DNA of 64,000 nucleotides from Brachypodius melanocephalos (taxonomy: Eukaryota; Chordata; Aves; Passeriformes; Pycnonotidae): assembly GCA_013398615.1 (NCBI GenBank), contig VZSR01000514.1, positions 2,909,790 to 2,973,789 on the forward strand. The letters are read 5' to 3'. Below, piece after piece: positions 47,701-61,131 of this stretch. Both the position numbers and the translations under genes were made by a program. The notes beneath the pieces are model-generated. The model had not been told where the DNA came from, did no database searches, and saw only the letters and a program-made list of their open reading frames with translations. The number at the start of each line of letters is the position of its first letter. Position 1 is the first letter of the stretch.

Positions 47701-50700
47701 TTCTTGTGAACCTATGTGTTGATCTTGACTGCACAGAAATGATAGCATGTACTGATACACCTTTTGCTACATGGGGAAAAGTGGAAATGACCTGTCTGCA
47801 AGGTGAATCAGGAAGGAAGGCCTGAATCCTGGAGGCTAACACGAGATTCTTGTTTCCAGAGTCATAAAGTGTTGGGTCAATTGGCTGTTGAAAGCTTAGC
47901 TGCTGTTTAAGCAAATTAGGATCTGCACAGAGTTCTTTAGAGACGTACCAAAATCCTTCCTACAAGGTGGTGGACAAATTCAGAGTGACTGAAATTGTTG
48001 ACTGAAACGATTGCTTTTGGAGGTTGTTTGGTTTGTTGTGGTTTGGTTTTTTTTAGCCTGGTACAAGACACACATGAGTGTGCACATGCACACATATATG
48101 GAGTCCTTGGAGCCCAGAGCCCTCTGCTTGGGGTGATGGTGCAGATGGCAAAGCCCAAGTGGAAAAGTTCTGGGCACCCATTAGTGACCACCTAATCCTG
48201 TACCCTGTGCTTTATTGATTGTCTCCTTTGGTGGTGGCTGAGGGGATTTTATGGAAGAGCTGAGTTCCTCCTCTGAGTCCCTGAAGCAGTGGGAGCTTAG
48301 GAACATATTCCTGGGCATGTGCTGGCTGGAGGCTTGAAGTGGTGGTCCTTGCTTGCCTGGCTCTTCATTTACCCAGTTGAGTTCCACTCTTTAGAGTGGA
48401 AATATGGCTCTGGGGCTGTGTCACTCCTGCCTGATGGAGTAATGGCAGAAAATGAGATCCCTGCAAGCACAGTTCACTCTGTATTGTTGGTGAGTGCCTT
48501 TTTGAGGAGCTGATGGCTCCCTGCCCTGTCCCATTCTTCCACAGCCCTTCATGCACACTCCAATCCTCAGGAAGATGATAAGGCATGAGGGAATGTGATT
48601 AATTTCCTGCCAGATGGGGAGGTTGTTTCTCCCAGAAAACTGCAAAGTCTTGCAGCCTCTGCCTCTCCAGATGGTATCCAAAGCTTTGAGGGAATGGATG
48701 CTTCCATTGGTGTGGATAGCATTGCATGATACTTTATCCTGGAACCGGAGCAGCCCAGGACCCAAAATAGCTCATGAAGGTTTATGAGCATTTATTTCTC
48801 TTGCTGTTGTGCTGTTTGGCAGTCAGAAGCAGGTCTTGCTTCCTACTCAGCTTCCTCCTTTGGAAAAAGAATAAATGCAAATGGATTTTGTCTCCTTGCT
48901 GCTCAGGGAAGTTGAATGTTTTGGTGATGAGACACCAGCCTTGTATGATCTTGGGAATTTTGATTTTTAAGCTGTGTCATTTTAAAAAAAGACACCTGTG
49001 GGAAGCTTTATGGTTTGCAGTCCTCCTTACTGTGAAGAGGTTATAACTTTTTTCCTCTTTGTATTGTCCTGCAGTTGATTTTTGAGTCAAGTAGGGAGGA
49101 TTTTCTGTGAGTCATTTTTTTTTTTACTTTTTTTTTCTTCTCATTAAAAAGAAGTTCTTCTTCTGCAGGGCAGGAGGGACTTCAAAAGACTGGATTGATA
49201 AATTTACACTGATTTCACCAACCATTCATTATTCCCATGGGTTTGAGTTACTTGCTGTTTCTTACTTCTTTTTCTTAAATTCTTTGACAAATTCTACTAA
49301 AATTATGTTGGGGAAAAAAGTGAAGAAATGAAAATTTCTTTGAAATGCCATAGCTTTTCTATTTTTTTTTTTTGTTTTGTTTTGGGGTGTGTGTGTGTGA
49401 TTTCTTTTTCTTTTTGTGTGTGCTTTATTTATGGTTGGTTTCTTAAAAATAATATTTAACAAAGGTGTTCTTTTGTATTCAGTTGTGAGGAACCACTTTA
49501 GTTTTTCACATCTGGAATAAGAACAAAATGTTTAGATCAAAAGGGCAGAGAAATGTTTGCTTTTGGTCAAAGAAACATGCTATTAGAAAGATGTGTGGAA
49601 GGAAAATTATTGACAAAGCTCTAATATTTAGGTACTGAAATGTTTCTGAGTGCTTCCTGTGCTTTATAACTCCTCCCATTTATTGATAACTTGAACTTTT
49701 TCTAACCTTAGCTCTTCCAGCAGCTTCTCTGGCAGTACACTCCATGTTGAATCCCTTTAAGAAATCCTTCACATGTAACTTAGGTTTGGGCAAATATATT
49801 TGTAAAGTATTACAGCAAAGAACCTGAAAGCAGAATGAATAGTGCTGTCCCATTTTCTTTCCATTACATTTGGCAGTGTCTCCAAGCCATGTATTTACTA
49901 AGCTTCAGCAAAACTTGGATTATTTGAATCCAGTGTTTATCTGGGAGTTTTTTTTTTTTTTTTCTTTTGTCATGGGCTGGATTTTAGTTCTGTTGGTTAC
50001 AAGGTGGCAACATGATAGTAATAGCATTTCCATCCTGCAGAACAGTGCATTCAGGAATATTACCATCAATTTCGTAGAAGGCTGCATGACGGGAACATTT
50101 CTTAAATGGAGAAGTTAAAAGATTGTAGCCACACTGTGATTCCATCTGACTGTCTGTCTGTGTGCTGCCAGCTGAGGCTGCTGTGTTTGGCTGTGCTGAG
50201 CCTGTTCCCATGGCCTCCCCTGGGCCAGCACTGCCAAGGAGCTGATCCATCACGACTCCAAGCTTGTCTGTGCAGTTTGCAGCTATCTTTTCCTCCCCCA
50301 GAATTCATCTGTTTTATCAGGGCTGGCACAAGGTTGGCTGTGGGAATGAACAGCTGGGGGTGGCCAAGTGGCATATGACTACTGTTTCTGGCAGCAGCTT
50401 GGGTCTGTGCTGCATCAGAGTGGTTGCATAACCAGCCCTTGGTTTATTTCTGCACTGACCAGCCATTTGGGCTCTCTAGTTATGGTGTACTTACATTTCA
50501 AAACTTATTCTCCCTGTCTGCCTTTATAGATCTATATAGCCTATAGATGTGAAGCTTTGTCAACCAAGGCATCTCTGGATGAGATTGCCCTGGTGTTCCC
50601 CATTGACTGAAGGGATGCTGTATCTCAAAATGTAGCATTCTCTTAGTGCTAGGTAGCCAAGAGCTGATGGCAACGGAGAAATGAGGAAAAGGAAACCATT

Positions 50701-53009
50701 CCTGACACTTCAGGTCTCCTTGGAGGCTGGAAGGATTGGAGTCTTTCAGGCTAAAATGCTGCTGCATTGTGTTCTGTGTTTATTTGAAGTTTGGGGCACT
50801 CATGAAAATTGTTTACAAGTCATTCTGAGGTTGTTACTCGAATTTCTGGTCATCATGGGTAGTTTTTTACATTACTCAGCCTGCCTGTCATGATCCAGCA
50901 CAGACTGTAAGGAGAACACTGGGGAGTTTGGGGGTAACAATTTAGCATCTGTGCTGGTCAGAGCTGGTTAAGTGCAGATCAGCTCTTTAGATTTCACCAA
51001 GGGTTGCTTGGGGTTTATATGACTGCTCGGTGGCTGCAGATTTGTTTCTGTTTCTACTTTTTTAACATGTGTGATGGGGATGATGACTTTCCTTTTGGTT
51101 TTTATGCCTTTGCAGGAATTTTTTGGCTTTCCCAGCCTCATGAGGATCTACTTCTCGACCTTTCTAGGGCAGGAAGGTTATATGACTACTGTTATTTTAG
51201 CTGGACCTGGAACCAAGTCCTAGTCCTGTTAGATGGGAGAGCATAGTCCAAAAAGGTGTAAATACTCTTCCCTCCTGTGTGTCAGTAACTATAAAGTCCT
51301 TTCCAGACTGACTAAATGTTCTGTATTTCAAGCAGTGCTGTGGAAATGGATCCATTTGGCATTGTGCATTAGTTGGTCTATTAACAAACGTGGGCAATTG
51401 AATGCTGACTGCATTTCCTACCCGTGAATCATGGGGGCCTTTAGCTCACTGCTTTGTTACTCATTTGGGATTTAAGGGTTGGGTATAAATGTGGGGTCCA
51501 ATATTAAATGGGTTGGTGAGTCTCCTAGGAGATGGGTGCCAGTGCTGGCATGCAGAGAGGGATTACTTGAAAAGCTTTATTTTACTTTCATCCTGCAGGG
51601 AGATGTTGCCCTGACTCTGATGTGGCTGCAGGTAGTCACAAATCCTAGGTGTTTTATCCCGAGACAGGTGATATTTTTGGCAGAACTGGGGGCAGTGACT
51701 GGTAGCTTTAGGAAGTTAGTTAATTAAAACACTTCCTCTACAAACTGTTTGGCAGCAGACTGATTACCAATGAATGAACTGTGTAGCACTAAACCTGACT
51801 AAAAATTAAAGAAAAAACCTGTACCTTCCTGCACATCCATCCATCCTTATATGTACAAGTTGATAAAAACCTTACAAGAAAATAAAGGTTGTAAGGGCCC
51901 ATTTGGAAGTCAGGCTTAATTTTGTTAATTTTGTGGGATTTGCAGCTGGAGAGGTTTCAAGGTGTAATTGTGCCCCTATGCATCCCCAAAGCATTAGTGC
52001 TGCAGAGAGGTTGTGCTTCTGTCAAGGGTCAGTTTTATTGTGTGACCTGGAAGTGGGAAGAGAGAAACAGCAAATGTGTAGAAGTCTTTGTTGAACCAAT
52101 ATATTATTTGGTTTGAACCTTCTGAGATACTGCTCCCTGCTCTGAGGGAAGTGCTTGAGGCAGTTTTGGGTTCAGGTAGGCAGGAGGTTTGCAGGTTTGA
52201 TATGAGGGCTGCAGGAGCTCTGCCTCTCCTGTGCTGCTGGGACTGTCCTGGTACTTGCCTCAGGTGAGGCAAGTGGAAGGATGTGAGCTTAAGGAGAAGA
52301 AGTGGTGGTGTGGCTTGGTGGCTGGGCAAAGTGCATGAACAAAGGATTTTCTTGAATGGGTAGGAGAGGAATTGTTTTTTGGTTTTTTTCCTCTGTGGAG
52401 AGTGCTGTGGGCGATCTCCCCTAATCACGAGGGAGGGACTGGGGATATGGGGTGTTTCAGCAGCTGCAGGAGCAAAGGAAAGACTGGCTGTGTTCTCTGA
52501 GCTGACCAAGTCCTTAGGCTTTCCCATCTCCTCTCCTAACTAAGAGTGACTTTGAGGACAGTGGTCAATAGGAATCAACAATTCTGTTTTTCCAGTGGTG
52601 TGGAGCCCTGGGAGGGATACGGATCAGTGTGAGTTTTCCCTGAGAGGCCTGCAGTGGGGCTGAAACCTGGGAGTGCTCAGGAAAGCATCCTCTCTTGTTG
52701 AAGCTAAGGCAGCTTCATTTCTGTGGCACTGGATTTCTTTCTGGTATATCTTTCTGTATATCTCCAGAGTGTTGATATACATTGCAGTAACTCTCGTTAA
52801 AGTCAGAGACACCTTTAATAGAGATTCAAATTGCTCAGCTGTGACATATAAACTGCAACGGCAGCCCACAATAGATATGTTTATGTGACTAGAGCCATCT
52901 GACTAATTCATAGCAATTAACTTATTTTGTAAATTGAACATGTTTTTCTACTTGCATGTTGTTCATTGGCAATTTGGGATTTTTTTCAGGTTTACTCATT
53001 CTTCAAAAT
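44721..53009. other. unique non-coding DNA
   Basis: No gene or recognisable element over 8 kb. Frames up to 177 codons (51994-52527, -) have no domain signature. Simple sequence includes T runs at about 49117-49135 and 49949-49963 and a short (GT) run at 49387-49399. Confidence 0.5.
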
Positions 53010-53058
53010 TATCTCCTATGTATCTCCTATGACTCATTCTTTGTCCATGGCTGACTCA
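53010..53058. promoter_or_regulatory. paired AP-1 motifs
   Basis: An 11-base perfect tandem duplication (unit 'tatctcctatg', 53010-53031) runs into a perfect AP-1 site 'tgactca' (53030-53036), and a second perfect 'tgactca' follows at 53052-53058, 22 bases later, about two helical turns. The paired sites suggest an enhancer responsive to Fos/Jun-type factors; no functional evidence. Confidence 0.35.
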
Positions 53059-54509
53059 TGAACTCCTTCATACAAGCATTTGGTGTGCCAGTTAATTTGA
53101 ATTAACTTCATAGGTCATTTGGCACTGGTTTGGTGTCCAATTGGAAAAGTCCAAATGTTGGGTTTGAGGTCCTTGAGCAGAGGTCAGGTCAATTGGACAG
53201 AACTGTGCTCCAATATTTGTATAAATTTTCTCTTTCTGTGAACCTTTAGACAGAAGTGTGCTCATTGAAAGTGTTTTAAGCAAGGTTACACCAAAAGATG
53301 CTGGAGTAGGACCAGGGCCACATTGTAAGTTGTCTGGGGAGACAGGATAATACTACTGAAGTAAATCTTTAGCAGTCTGTTGTGGTAGGTTTTCTGATGG
53401 CTCATCAAGATTGGTCAAAACTGTTCTTCAGCAACAGCTTATTGAACCTTCCCTTTTGCTGCCTGAGCAGGTTTGGCTTTAGGCACAGGCATGGGATGGG
53501 ATGCTGTCAAGTTATGCTGCTGTTTTCACTTGGTGCCTCTCATCTGAGTCTGCAGTGCTGAATGATCCTCCCTCTGTGCTGCTGCTGAGCTCTGGGGAGA
53601 CAAACACCAGTGTTAGAGCCAGGAGCTTCTCTGTCATCCCTCCTTCAGTGTGGGGTTATTCCTGTGGCAGAGAGTGCATGTCTGGGATCTTCTCATTTGC
53701 TCCTCACTCAGCCTGGTGGTCTGCTCTGAAGGAGGTGTGGCAAGTGTGCTGTCACCTCCAAATCCAGCACTGGTTGGGTTTCACACCTTGGCACATTAAT
53801 TTGAAAATTGTTTCAATCTGTGGATATGTCTGTGGGGCTAAGGAACACTCTTTATTTTTGCTGTAATGAGTGTGTTCTCCGGCAGAGGGACAGAATAAGC
53901 AGCTCAGAGAGGGGAATGTGTAAGAGCTGCAGAAATGGTTCCAGCTCTTCTCTCAGTGCCCATTTACTCGTTTGTGGTCTGTTTAACTGATGCATAATGA
54001 CTGTGGGACAGGTCACCCACACCTCGGCAATTACAGCATCCCAGTTAAAGAGTCTTTAGTCAATACACTTGATTCTATTTGTGTCTGGTATTGGCAAAAA
54101 GGTTTCTTGGCCTCTGACCCTGCTGAAGGTCTCGCTGAGGTTGTGCCTTGTCATGGCCCTGCCTGGCAGAGCCTTGCTGATGGATGTTTGGAAGGAATTG
54201 TGTCTTGTGAAGAGGGAGGTGGCTGATAATGGATAAACCAACTGTGTTAGTGAAAATGAAATCCTCCATCTGAAATGCTTTTGTCAGTGTACTCTGGAGT
54301 TGTAAGAATGAGCCCGTTTCCAAAATGACAGGTGGTGGAGATGGCTTAACACGGAGAAAAGGCTCAGCCTTTCCCCGTGTTATAGGCTGAACTTGCCTGG
54401 ATCTGCAAATTGCTGCTGGTGGCTTGCATGATTTCCCCTTTATCAGTCTCATCTGTCATGGATTCCTAATGTTGTGGGAGCCCTCTGGCAGGCAGAGGTT
54501 GGTTAAGCT
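53059..54509. other. unique non-coding DNA
   Basis: No gene, repeat or regulatory signature is recognised. The frames at 53501-53866 and 54075-54452 show no domain signature. Confidence 0.5.
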
Positions 54510-54760
54510 ATGTCAGAGCTTTTTATTATTGAAAGCACGTTCAGTCTGTGGATGTTAGTCAAAGGTAAATTAGAATGCAATTGACATATGCATATAACAT
54601 GCATATTAATTTTAAATGTGTTTATTGCAATTAGTACTATTAAAATGAATGCCAGAGGAAACAGGGAATGATTAACCTCACATAAGCTTTGTTGTAATTT
54701 GTTTAAAAAGTTCAAATTTAGAATGAGACAATCAAAATGTTGCTGGTTGATGAGGGGGGA
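54510..54760. promoter_or_regulatory. AT-rich POU/homeodomain motif block
   Basis: This is a repeat-free AT-rich stretch containing 'catatgcatat' (54585-54595) and 'catgcatattaat' (54598-54610), close to palindromic POU-factor sites, together with 'gcaattag' and 'attaatttta'. The composition and motif density resemble deeply conserved vertebrate enhancers; conservation has not been tested. Confidence 0.28.
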
Positions 54761-57700
54761 AGACAGAGAGGGATGTGTTTGAGTGTAGTTTCCCAGGGAG
54801 TTCATAGGGAGCCTTTGCCACTCTCCTCTGGCTTGCCCAGATGACTCCTCTGCTGTCTCTCTTGTTCATGATTAAGGCTTTAGGTTTGGAGCTGAAGGAT
54901 TTGTGGTGCAGAAGGTTTTCTTCTTTGTGATACTCTCTGCCCCTGTCATTTGTTCAGTCTTTTGCCTTTGTTTTGGAGGGTCTCTGTGGGGCTGGTGGGA
55001 GAAGCATCAGGAGTGTCCCACCAAGCCAAGCAGGGCCTTGTGTTCAGAAGAACCCCAGAGGATGAAGTGCTCCCCAGTGATATATGAAATTAGGGTCTCT
55101 GCATGGCTGTGATCTCATGCAGCAGGGCAAGAGGAGGCTGAAATGTTTGGAGCTTCAACTGTGTCTATTTGAACTGTTGATTCTGCTGAAAGTGAGAGAA
55201 TCATCTCTGGTATCCCAGTAATTACACACCCAGACCTTGTGCTGCTTGTGTTAAAAACTTGGTTTTCTCTCATGCAACTGGTGTTCCCCAGTGGGTGCTG
55301 TTCCAGAAAAACAGATACCTGAGGCTTCCAGAGATGTGCTGAGCAGAGCTTGGGCTAAGCCAGTGGGTGAAGTCCTGGAAGAGAATCAGGAGACACTGGT
55401 GTGATTTCTATCCCTGGGAATCTATTTAGACTGTGATGTTCACTGTGTCTTCTGTAAGTGCCAAAAGGGGTTGTTTCATCCCTTCTGTACCCTAGGGATT
55501 AGGCAAAGAAAAGCCAAAGAGCTGAGGTAGAGATCTAGCAGGAACTTGCCTCAGACAAGTGCTGTGGGTGACTCACTTCATCTCTCCTCCTCTCTGCCAG
55601 CCTCTGCTGCCTACATAGGCTCAGTTCTGCTGATGTATTCTCATCTTGGTAAACTGAATTCATGGTGGAGATTGTTCTAGTCCACCAGGTTAATAATAAA
55701 TACACTAATAAAACTCGTCACCACTTCAGCGTTGTTATATAAGTATAAAATCTGTAAGTAGATCAGGTTTTGTTCAATGAACAAAGAACAGATATGAGAA
55801 TAGATATTAAAGAGGCTGCATATTAGAGCCTTAGCTGCTGTGCAAAAGTAGGGTTGCAGTACAGCTGTGGTCCTTACTCTTTAAGTGACATAACTTTCAT
55901 CAGTTTCTTCCTTCTTTCATAAAGAACTTCTGGTTTCCATGAAGACTGATTCTGCATTTCTGGGTGTGCATGTCCCGTGCAGAGACCTAGTTATGGGAGA
56001 ATTGGGAGCTGCCTGTCTATGTTGATACTGTTATAGAGAGATCATAGAGGTGTGATAGAGAAAAGATTGTTTTTTACACACCTGGCCTACTGCAGACCAA
56101 GTGCTTTTGGTACATGACCTTGTGCCTCTGCAAGGTGCTGTGGATATTTGGGGACTGAGCCAGCTGTAGGTCTTTCTCTGCTGTACCCTTTCAGATAATG
56201 CAGCCACATCCAAAATATAATGACCAGGCCTGTCCTCTTTCTGCTTCTCACCTCTGTAAAAGCTGTGCCAATCTCTGTACAACTCTAAAGAAATGATGGG
56301 TAAGCATGCTTGGGTTTTCTGCTTAATTCTTCTCTCTGAAGGATGACTGAAAGACAGCTTGGAAGAAGGGTGTATTTCCTTTCATGTGCCTGTTTGTTTC
56401 CATAAATAGATCATAGCCCTTCAAAAACAATGGCGAAGTAATGAACAAATTGAGAGAAGCCCTAAGAAACCATCCATGGACTGTATCTTGGGTAAAGGGG
56501 TTTGGAATCCATCCTGCAGTTTAATTAATCCAATATCTGGGTGTTTGGTATTAGTTGGAGCTTCAGAAATACTCTTTGTCTTTTCTACAGCCTGTTGAAA
56601 GGAAAAGGTTGATGTGTTTGGAGAAGAAATGTTTCAACTAACCCATCTCTACAGATTTTAAAGGTAGACATGTTCTTCAGAGTTTGCCAACCTGGCCTCC
56701 CCTGTGATAGAGGCCAGAGGCTTACTCTGATTTCTGCCTCTGCTGCAGAATGGTTAAGCTTTATTTGTAGTCTAAAAGCAGTGACAGCATGTGGCTTCAT
56801 TAGAGCCTGCTGTTCTTGATTACATGACGGCACGTCCCCGTCTCTGTTTTGGTCACAAGCTGTGATACCTTTGATCTTGCTGGGGGGCAGCTCGTGGGGA
56901 ATGCATTTTGCTTCCAGGACAGTGTAAATAGTTTTGTGGCCAGCACTGTGGCTGTAGGAACTTAATGGCTGTCCTAGTTTTGGAAGACACTAGTGTATAA
57001 TGGCCAGCCTTCCAGACATCAGCCACTAATAATAACAACAGCTCATGTAGGAAAAAAAATATATGTGGGAAATCCATTTGATAATGGCTGCATGATGCTG
57101 TTGCAAGACATGACTTTCTCAAATAACATTTGTCTGCTTGTTATCCATCATTTTCCTTCAGCGTCCCAGGAGATCTGCCCTCTTCATCCTGGGGCTTCCT
57201 TGGCATATTCATTTTCCAGGGGAAAACAGAGGTCATTCAATACAAGACCCTTGAACCAATTTTTCAGAATCTGCTGAGGACATTGCCTATGAGTCATGGG
57301 TAAGCAGCTGTAAATCTGATGGCTTTTTGAGATTTTTGAGGAAGAGGCAATTGGGAAGAGGCAGTTGTAGGTGCGTGCTGTTCCTTCGCTGCACGAAGCT
57401 GCCTCAGCAGCTGTGGTTGAAGCTGTGGCATTTACACCTGTGTAAATAGATGCATGTGTCCACTTTTGAGACCTGTGTTCTGTGCTTGAGGTTTAGGTTC
57501 TGACAGAGGCTTGACTGATTGAACTGGCAAGGCAACCCTCTGTGTTCTTCAAAATGGTCCGTGGCTGGGTCAGGGCGTGAATTATTGTCCACAGGCTCTG
57601 AGTGCTACACAGAAGCCAGGGAAGGATCTGTTGCTGTTTGAACATCAGCCTGTGTCTGGAACTTTCCCAGGCAGATAACTTATTTTTATGCTTACAGGGT

Positions 57701-58934
57701 ATACTTATCCTTTTTGCTACTTCCTTTTTTTTTCTTTTTCATATTTCGTCTGAAGACACATAAGCTGATTTCAGCCATGCTTGACAAAAAGGTAGAGGCC
57801 TTGATGTTAGAAAGCTTTTTAAGTTTCAGTTTCTAAGGTGTCCAGAGAAGGGAGATACACCTTTGAACTGGGATGGCAACTCCTGTCATGCTCAGGGAAT
57901 CCACACGTGCACCTCAGTGACTGGGATCCACTCTGCACTGGGCAGCTGAGAAACAGTGGGCAGTGAGGAGCAGATGTTTGCCCTGCCCTTGGGTTCTTTC
58001 TTAGCACCTTGGGGTCAATTCTCTGCTCTTACAACTAGAGGGTGGGAGCTGGTTGTGTTGGGAGCCTGAAGCTGGCAGATCTCTGCCTCATTCACAGGAG
58101 TATTTTACAAGTCTGAATAGAAAAGAACCCAAGGCTGTGGGTGGAAAGCAGGCAAAACACAGCTTTGTGCTCAGGGAGTGACTGGCACAGGGCAGAGAGG
58201 GTGGTGAGAATTCCAAAGAAGGGGTCTTCCAAGGAGCAGGCAGTGCTGGCCCTGACACACCCGCTGTGATGGAGGTGTTGGAACTGAGGTGTCTGCAGTG
58301 AAGGAATTCCTGCTGTTGAGGAGGTAGAGTGGCACAGCAGAGGGTGGAAGTGTCGGCTGCAGCCCCAGGAAGTGTCCATTGCTGGATTACAGATAGCTTG
58401 GAGTAGAGGACAAGGTGGTGGAGTGGGAGCTCTCTGCGCTTTGAAGAGCGGCACACGTCAACTTCCAGCCAGCTGTGGGCTTTATCTCACTGGTGACTCA
58501 CCGGGCTGCTAAAGAGGAGCTTGTAGCTTTAATCTTGGAAACAGCAACAGTGTGTTGTGTGATTCCTAAAGGCCAGTGCTCAACCTGGAAGTAAATCCTG
58601 GGATCTGCTTTGGCTGGATTCTTCTACTGGCATGGCTGGTAATTAGCTCAGAAATTACTGTTGAGGTGGCAGGAAAGGGAGAAGGATAATGATGTGACAT
58701 CCAGATTCATAAATGTTGTCTGTTTTTGTAGCCACACAGACAACACAACAATTGTTAATGTTCACTTTGAGCATACAAACTCTGTTTTTGTGGTTTAAAA
58801 GGGATATTGTCAGCTATTTATTTATTGCTTTTAATTTCTTTCTTGCTCTTTGCAATATACCCCAGAGATACTTGAATTACATTTCTTTCTCCACCAATTT
58901 TTTCTCCTATTCTATTCCACAAAAGACAGCAGGA
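54761..58934. other. unique non-coding DNA
   Basis: No gene or clear repeat is recognised. Frames of 120-122 codons on the minus strand near 58090-58456 overlap in two registers and have no domain signature. Confidence 0.5.
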
Positions 58935-58994
58935 ATTTTTCTCCCCTTTTTTCCTCATTTCTTTCTCTTTTTTTTCTTTCCCCCTTTTTGTCAG
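58935..58994 (+). other. strong acceptor-like pyrimidine tract
   Basis: About 60 bases of nearly uninterrupted pyrimidine end in 'tttttgtcag' (58985-58994), as good a splice-acceptor shape as any in the window. The sequence after it is open for about 70 bases in one frame (to 59066) and 50 in another but matches no protein I know, and no strong donor follows. It may be an acceptor of an unrecognised or non-coding transcript, or simply a polypyrimidine repeat. Confidence 0.25.
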
Positions 58995-60854
58995 GTCTCA
59001 TGTCTAGTTTCTATTGGCAATTTAACTACTTCATTGTGCTACCCCTGAGGTGGCTGCATAGGAAATAAATTTTGACTAACTGAAAGGAACTATAAGAGAA
59101 TATAATATTTTCCTTTCAAAATGAAAATGTACCGGAAATTTCTGGATCCTTGAAAGTTGCAGTGCATCAAGTCCTGTATATCTTTAATAAGCTGGACTAT
59201 AGGCAAAAGAAAAACACCCTGCAATTTGGTCTGAAATTGTGTATTTAGTAAACAATGCCTTATATGATCTAAATAAGCAAGTGCTATGCAGTGAACTTAA
59301 AAATGCAGACTCTCCCTTGCTTTGTGATTTTCATCAGTTATCAAAAGCATCAGTCCACATTGTGAGCTTGCTGCTGGGTTCTTGTAATGAGAGCTGAGTA
59401 TGAGCTATAGAAATGTAAATGGAGCAATCTGAACCTGCATCTTTGCTTTTCCTTCTTCTGCAACTTCTGTAATGGGACTGAAGGGAAATAAACCAGCTTA
59501 AAAAAACCCCACCAAACACCCCATTTCAGTGCTTTTCTGAAAGCTTTTAGGCTGGGTTTTGGTAAAAGCTAATTTTTCCACCAAATTTTAAACCCTTGGC
59601 AAGGATGAAGATGGGGCTTTGCAGTGGGAACCAGGAGTAAGAGATTTTTCTCTGTGATGGTGCTGATGGATGCTGTTATCAGTCTAGATGGTGAGTAGTG
59701 CTAGGATGAGCAAATGATACACTGATTTTAATGCTTTAACGCAGTAGTCCAAAGAAAAATAATTCATTCAGCAGGGACAGGAGGGAAGGAGACCCAGATT
59801 GAAATGCAAATGTGTTCATTGAGGGAAAGAAAAAATTGTGTTCAGCACTGAACAGCCCTCTAACCTTTATGGATTTGCTTGGACATGCAGACAGGCCATG
59901 GCAGGAGAAGCTAATGGAGCTACTTGGTGCTGGCTGGACTCCAGGGCTGTCAGTCTTTCAGCTTTTTTGTTAGTCATTGTGTTTCTTTGGAAAAGGGAGA
60001 AGGAGATCCATGTGTAACACCAAGGGCTCTTGTTGCAGGCAGAGTATGCTGGAGGGCAGAGAGGCGGCTGTGGTGGCAATATCTCCTTCCTCTTTATCTG
60101 GGCAAGGGTGCAGATTGATGCTCTGCTCCTTAGCATGCAAAGGTGAGACTGAAGCCAGCCTGGTGAGCACATCTTCTAATTGAATAAGGGTGGCATGTAA
60201 CAAACCCCGCTCCTTATTGATAGGAAGAAGGTTTCAGTCTCTTTAAACTTCATTAAACTCTCTGTAGTAATTAACCACCGTGCAAAGCAGCATTCTCTGC
60301 AGTGCTGTTAGCACTGCCTGGCCGTACCTTATTGATTAATCCAGCCCCAAAGTCAGACTGCTGGAGAGAAACCACTTGGAGAGAACATGCTTCTACTTTC
60401 TTGCTTGTTGTGAGGGGACCAGGCAATTTGTTTTTAAGGGAGCAGTGTCTGGTTGTTAGAGTTTCTTCCATGTTTTGCTTCTTGCCATCCCAGAAGACTG
60501 AAGCCAAGGGGTTTTTCCCACTGCCATGGGGAGTGACCAGGGACCAGACTAAAGACTGTCTAATTTAGCTTCATTGCTGCAGGGGTATTGGATAAACAGG
60601 AGACAAGTGAATGGAATAGGGAAAATTGGAGTCTTTAGTTGGCTTTGGGCCATCCTTATATTATCTTTTCTATTGGAATCCATTTGTGTTCCAAAGACCT
60701 GAATAGTGAAAATGAGCACAGTCTAGGGATGGAAAGGGTAATAGATGCACGGGAGGGCAATGATGGGGCCAAAGGGTGTTTAGCCCAAGCGCCTTGGTTC
60801 CTAGATGCCTGTTCCATTGGTTTGTGTTAAACTTTGCTTTTCCTCTCCCCTCAG
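58995..60854. other. unique non-coding DNA
   Basis: No gene is recognised. The 60200-60350 segment contains 'cttattgat' twice (60212 and 60329), 'agtaattaacc' and 'ttgattaatcc' and is free of repeats, again suiting a regulatory element by motif content only. Confidence 0.4.
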
Positions 60855-60956
60855 CGCATCCTGTCTGTTGCCAGACATCAAAGCGAGCACAGCGCCCTCT
60901 GATCCCGCAGATCCCCTTTCCCAGCTGTGCTGCCCTTGAGGCTCTTTGTCTTTGAG
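60855..60956 (+). other. possible non-coding exon
   Basis: A pyrimidine-rich tract ending 'tcctctcccctcag' (60841-60854) gives a good acceptor, and 'tttgag|gtgacg' gives an acceptable donor after 102 bases. All three frames contain stops (one only at the last codon), so it could only be a non-coding or untranslated exon. It sits at the edge of a CpG-rich patch. Chance cannot be excluded. Confidence 0.2.
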
Positions 60957-61131
60957 GTGACGGTGTGCTGTTCGCTCCCCTGAGCTCTGCAGAGCTGATA
61001 CAGCCGTAGGAAGAAGATGGACAGTGCTCCCCTGATCCATCACGCTGTCCCCCGGGATCGTTCGTGTGGCTGAGCCCCCGGGTGCCCGTGCGGCCGCGGG
61101 GAAGCGGGGCCGGGCTGTGAGCGTACAGCGC

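Noticed and set aside
51994..52527. 177-codon open frame on minus strand
   Set aside because: Low-information Ser/Pro/Leu-rich translation of a CT-rich strand; no domain.
55519..55540. let-7-like word 'gctgaggtagagatct'
   Set aside because: Shares only the seed-like 'tgaggtag'; the rest diverges and no precursor-like hairpin is apparent.
56965..57000. 'ctgtcctagttttggaag' as a second avian LTR start
   Set aside because: The resemblance stops after about 15 bases and the following sequence does not continue like an LTR.
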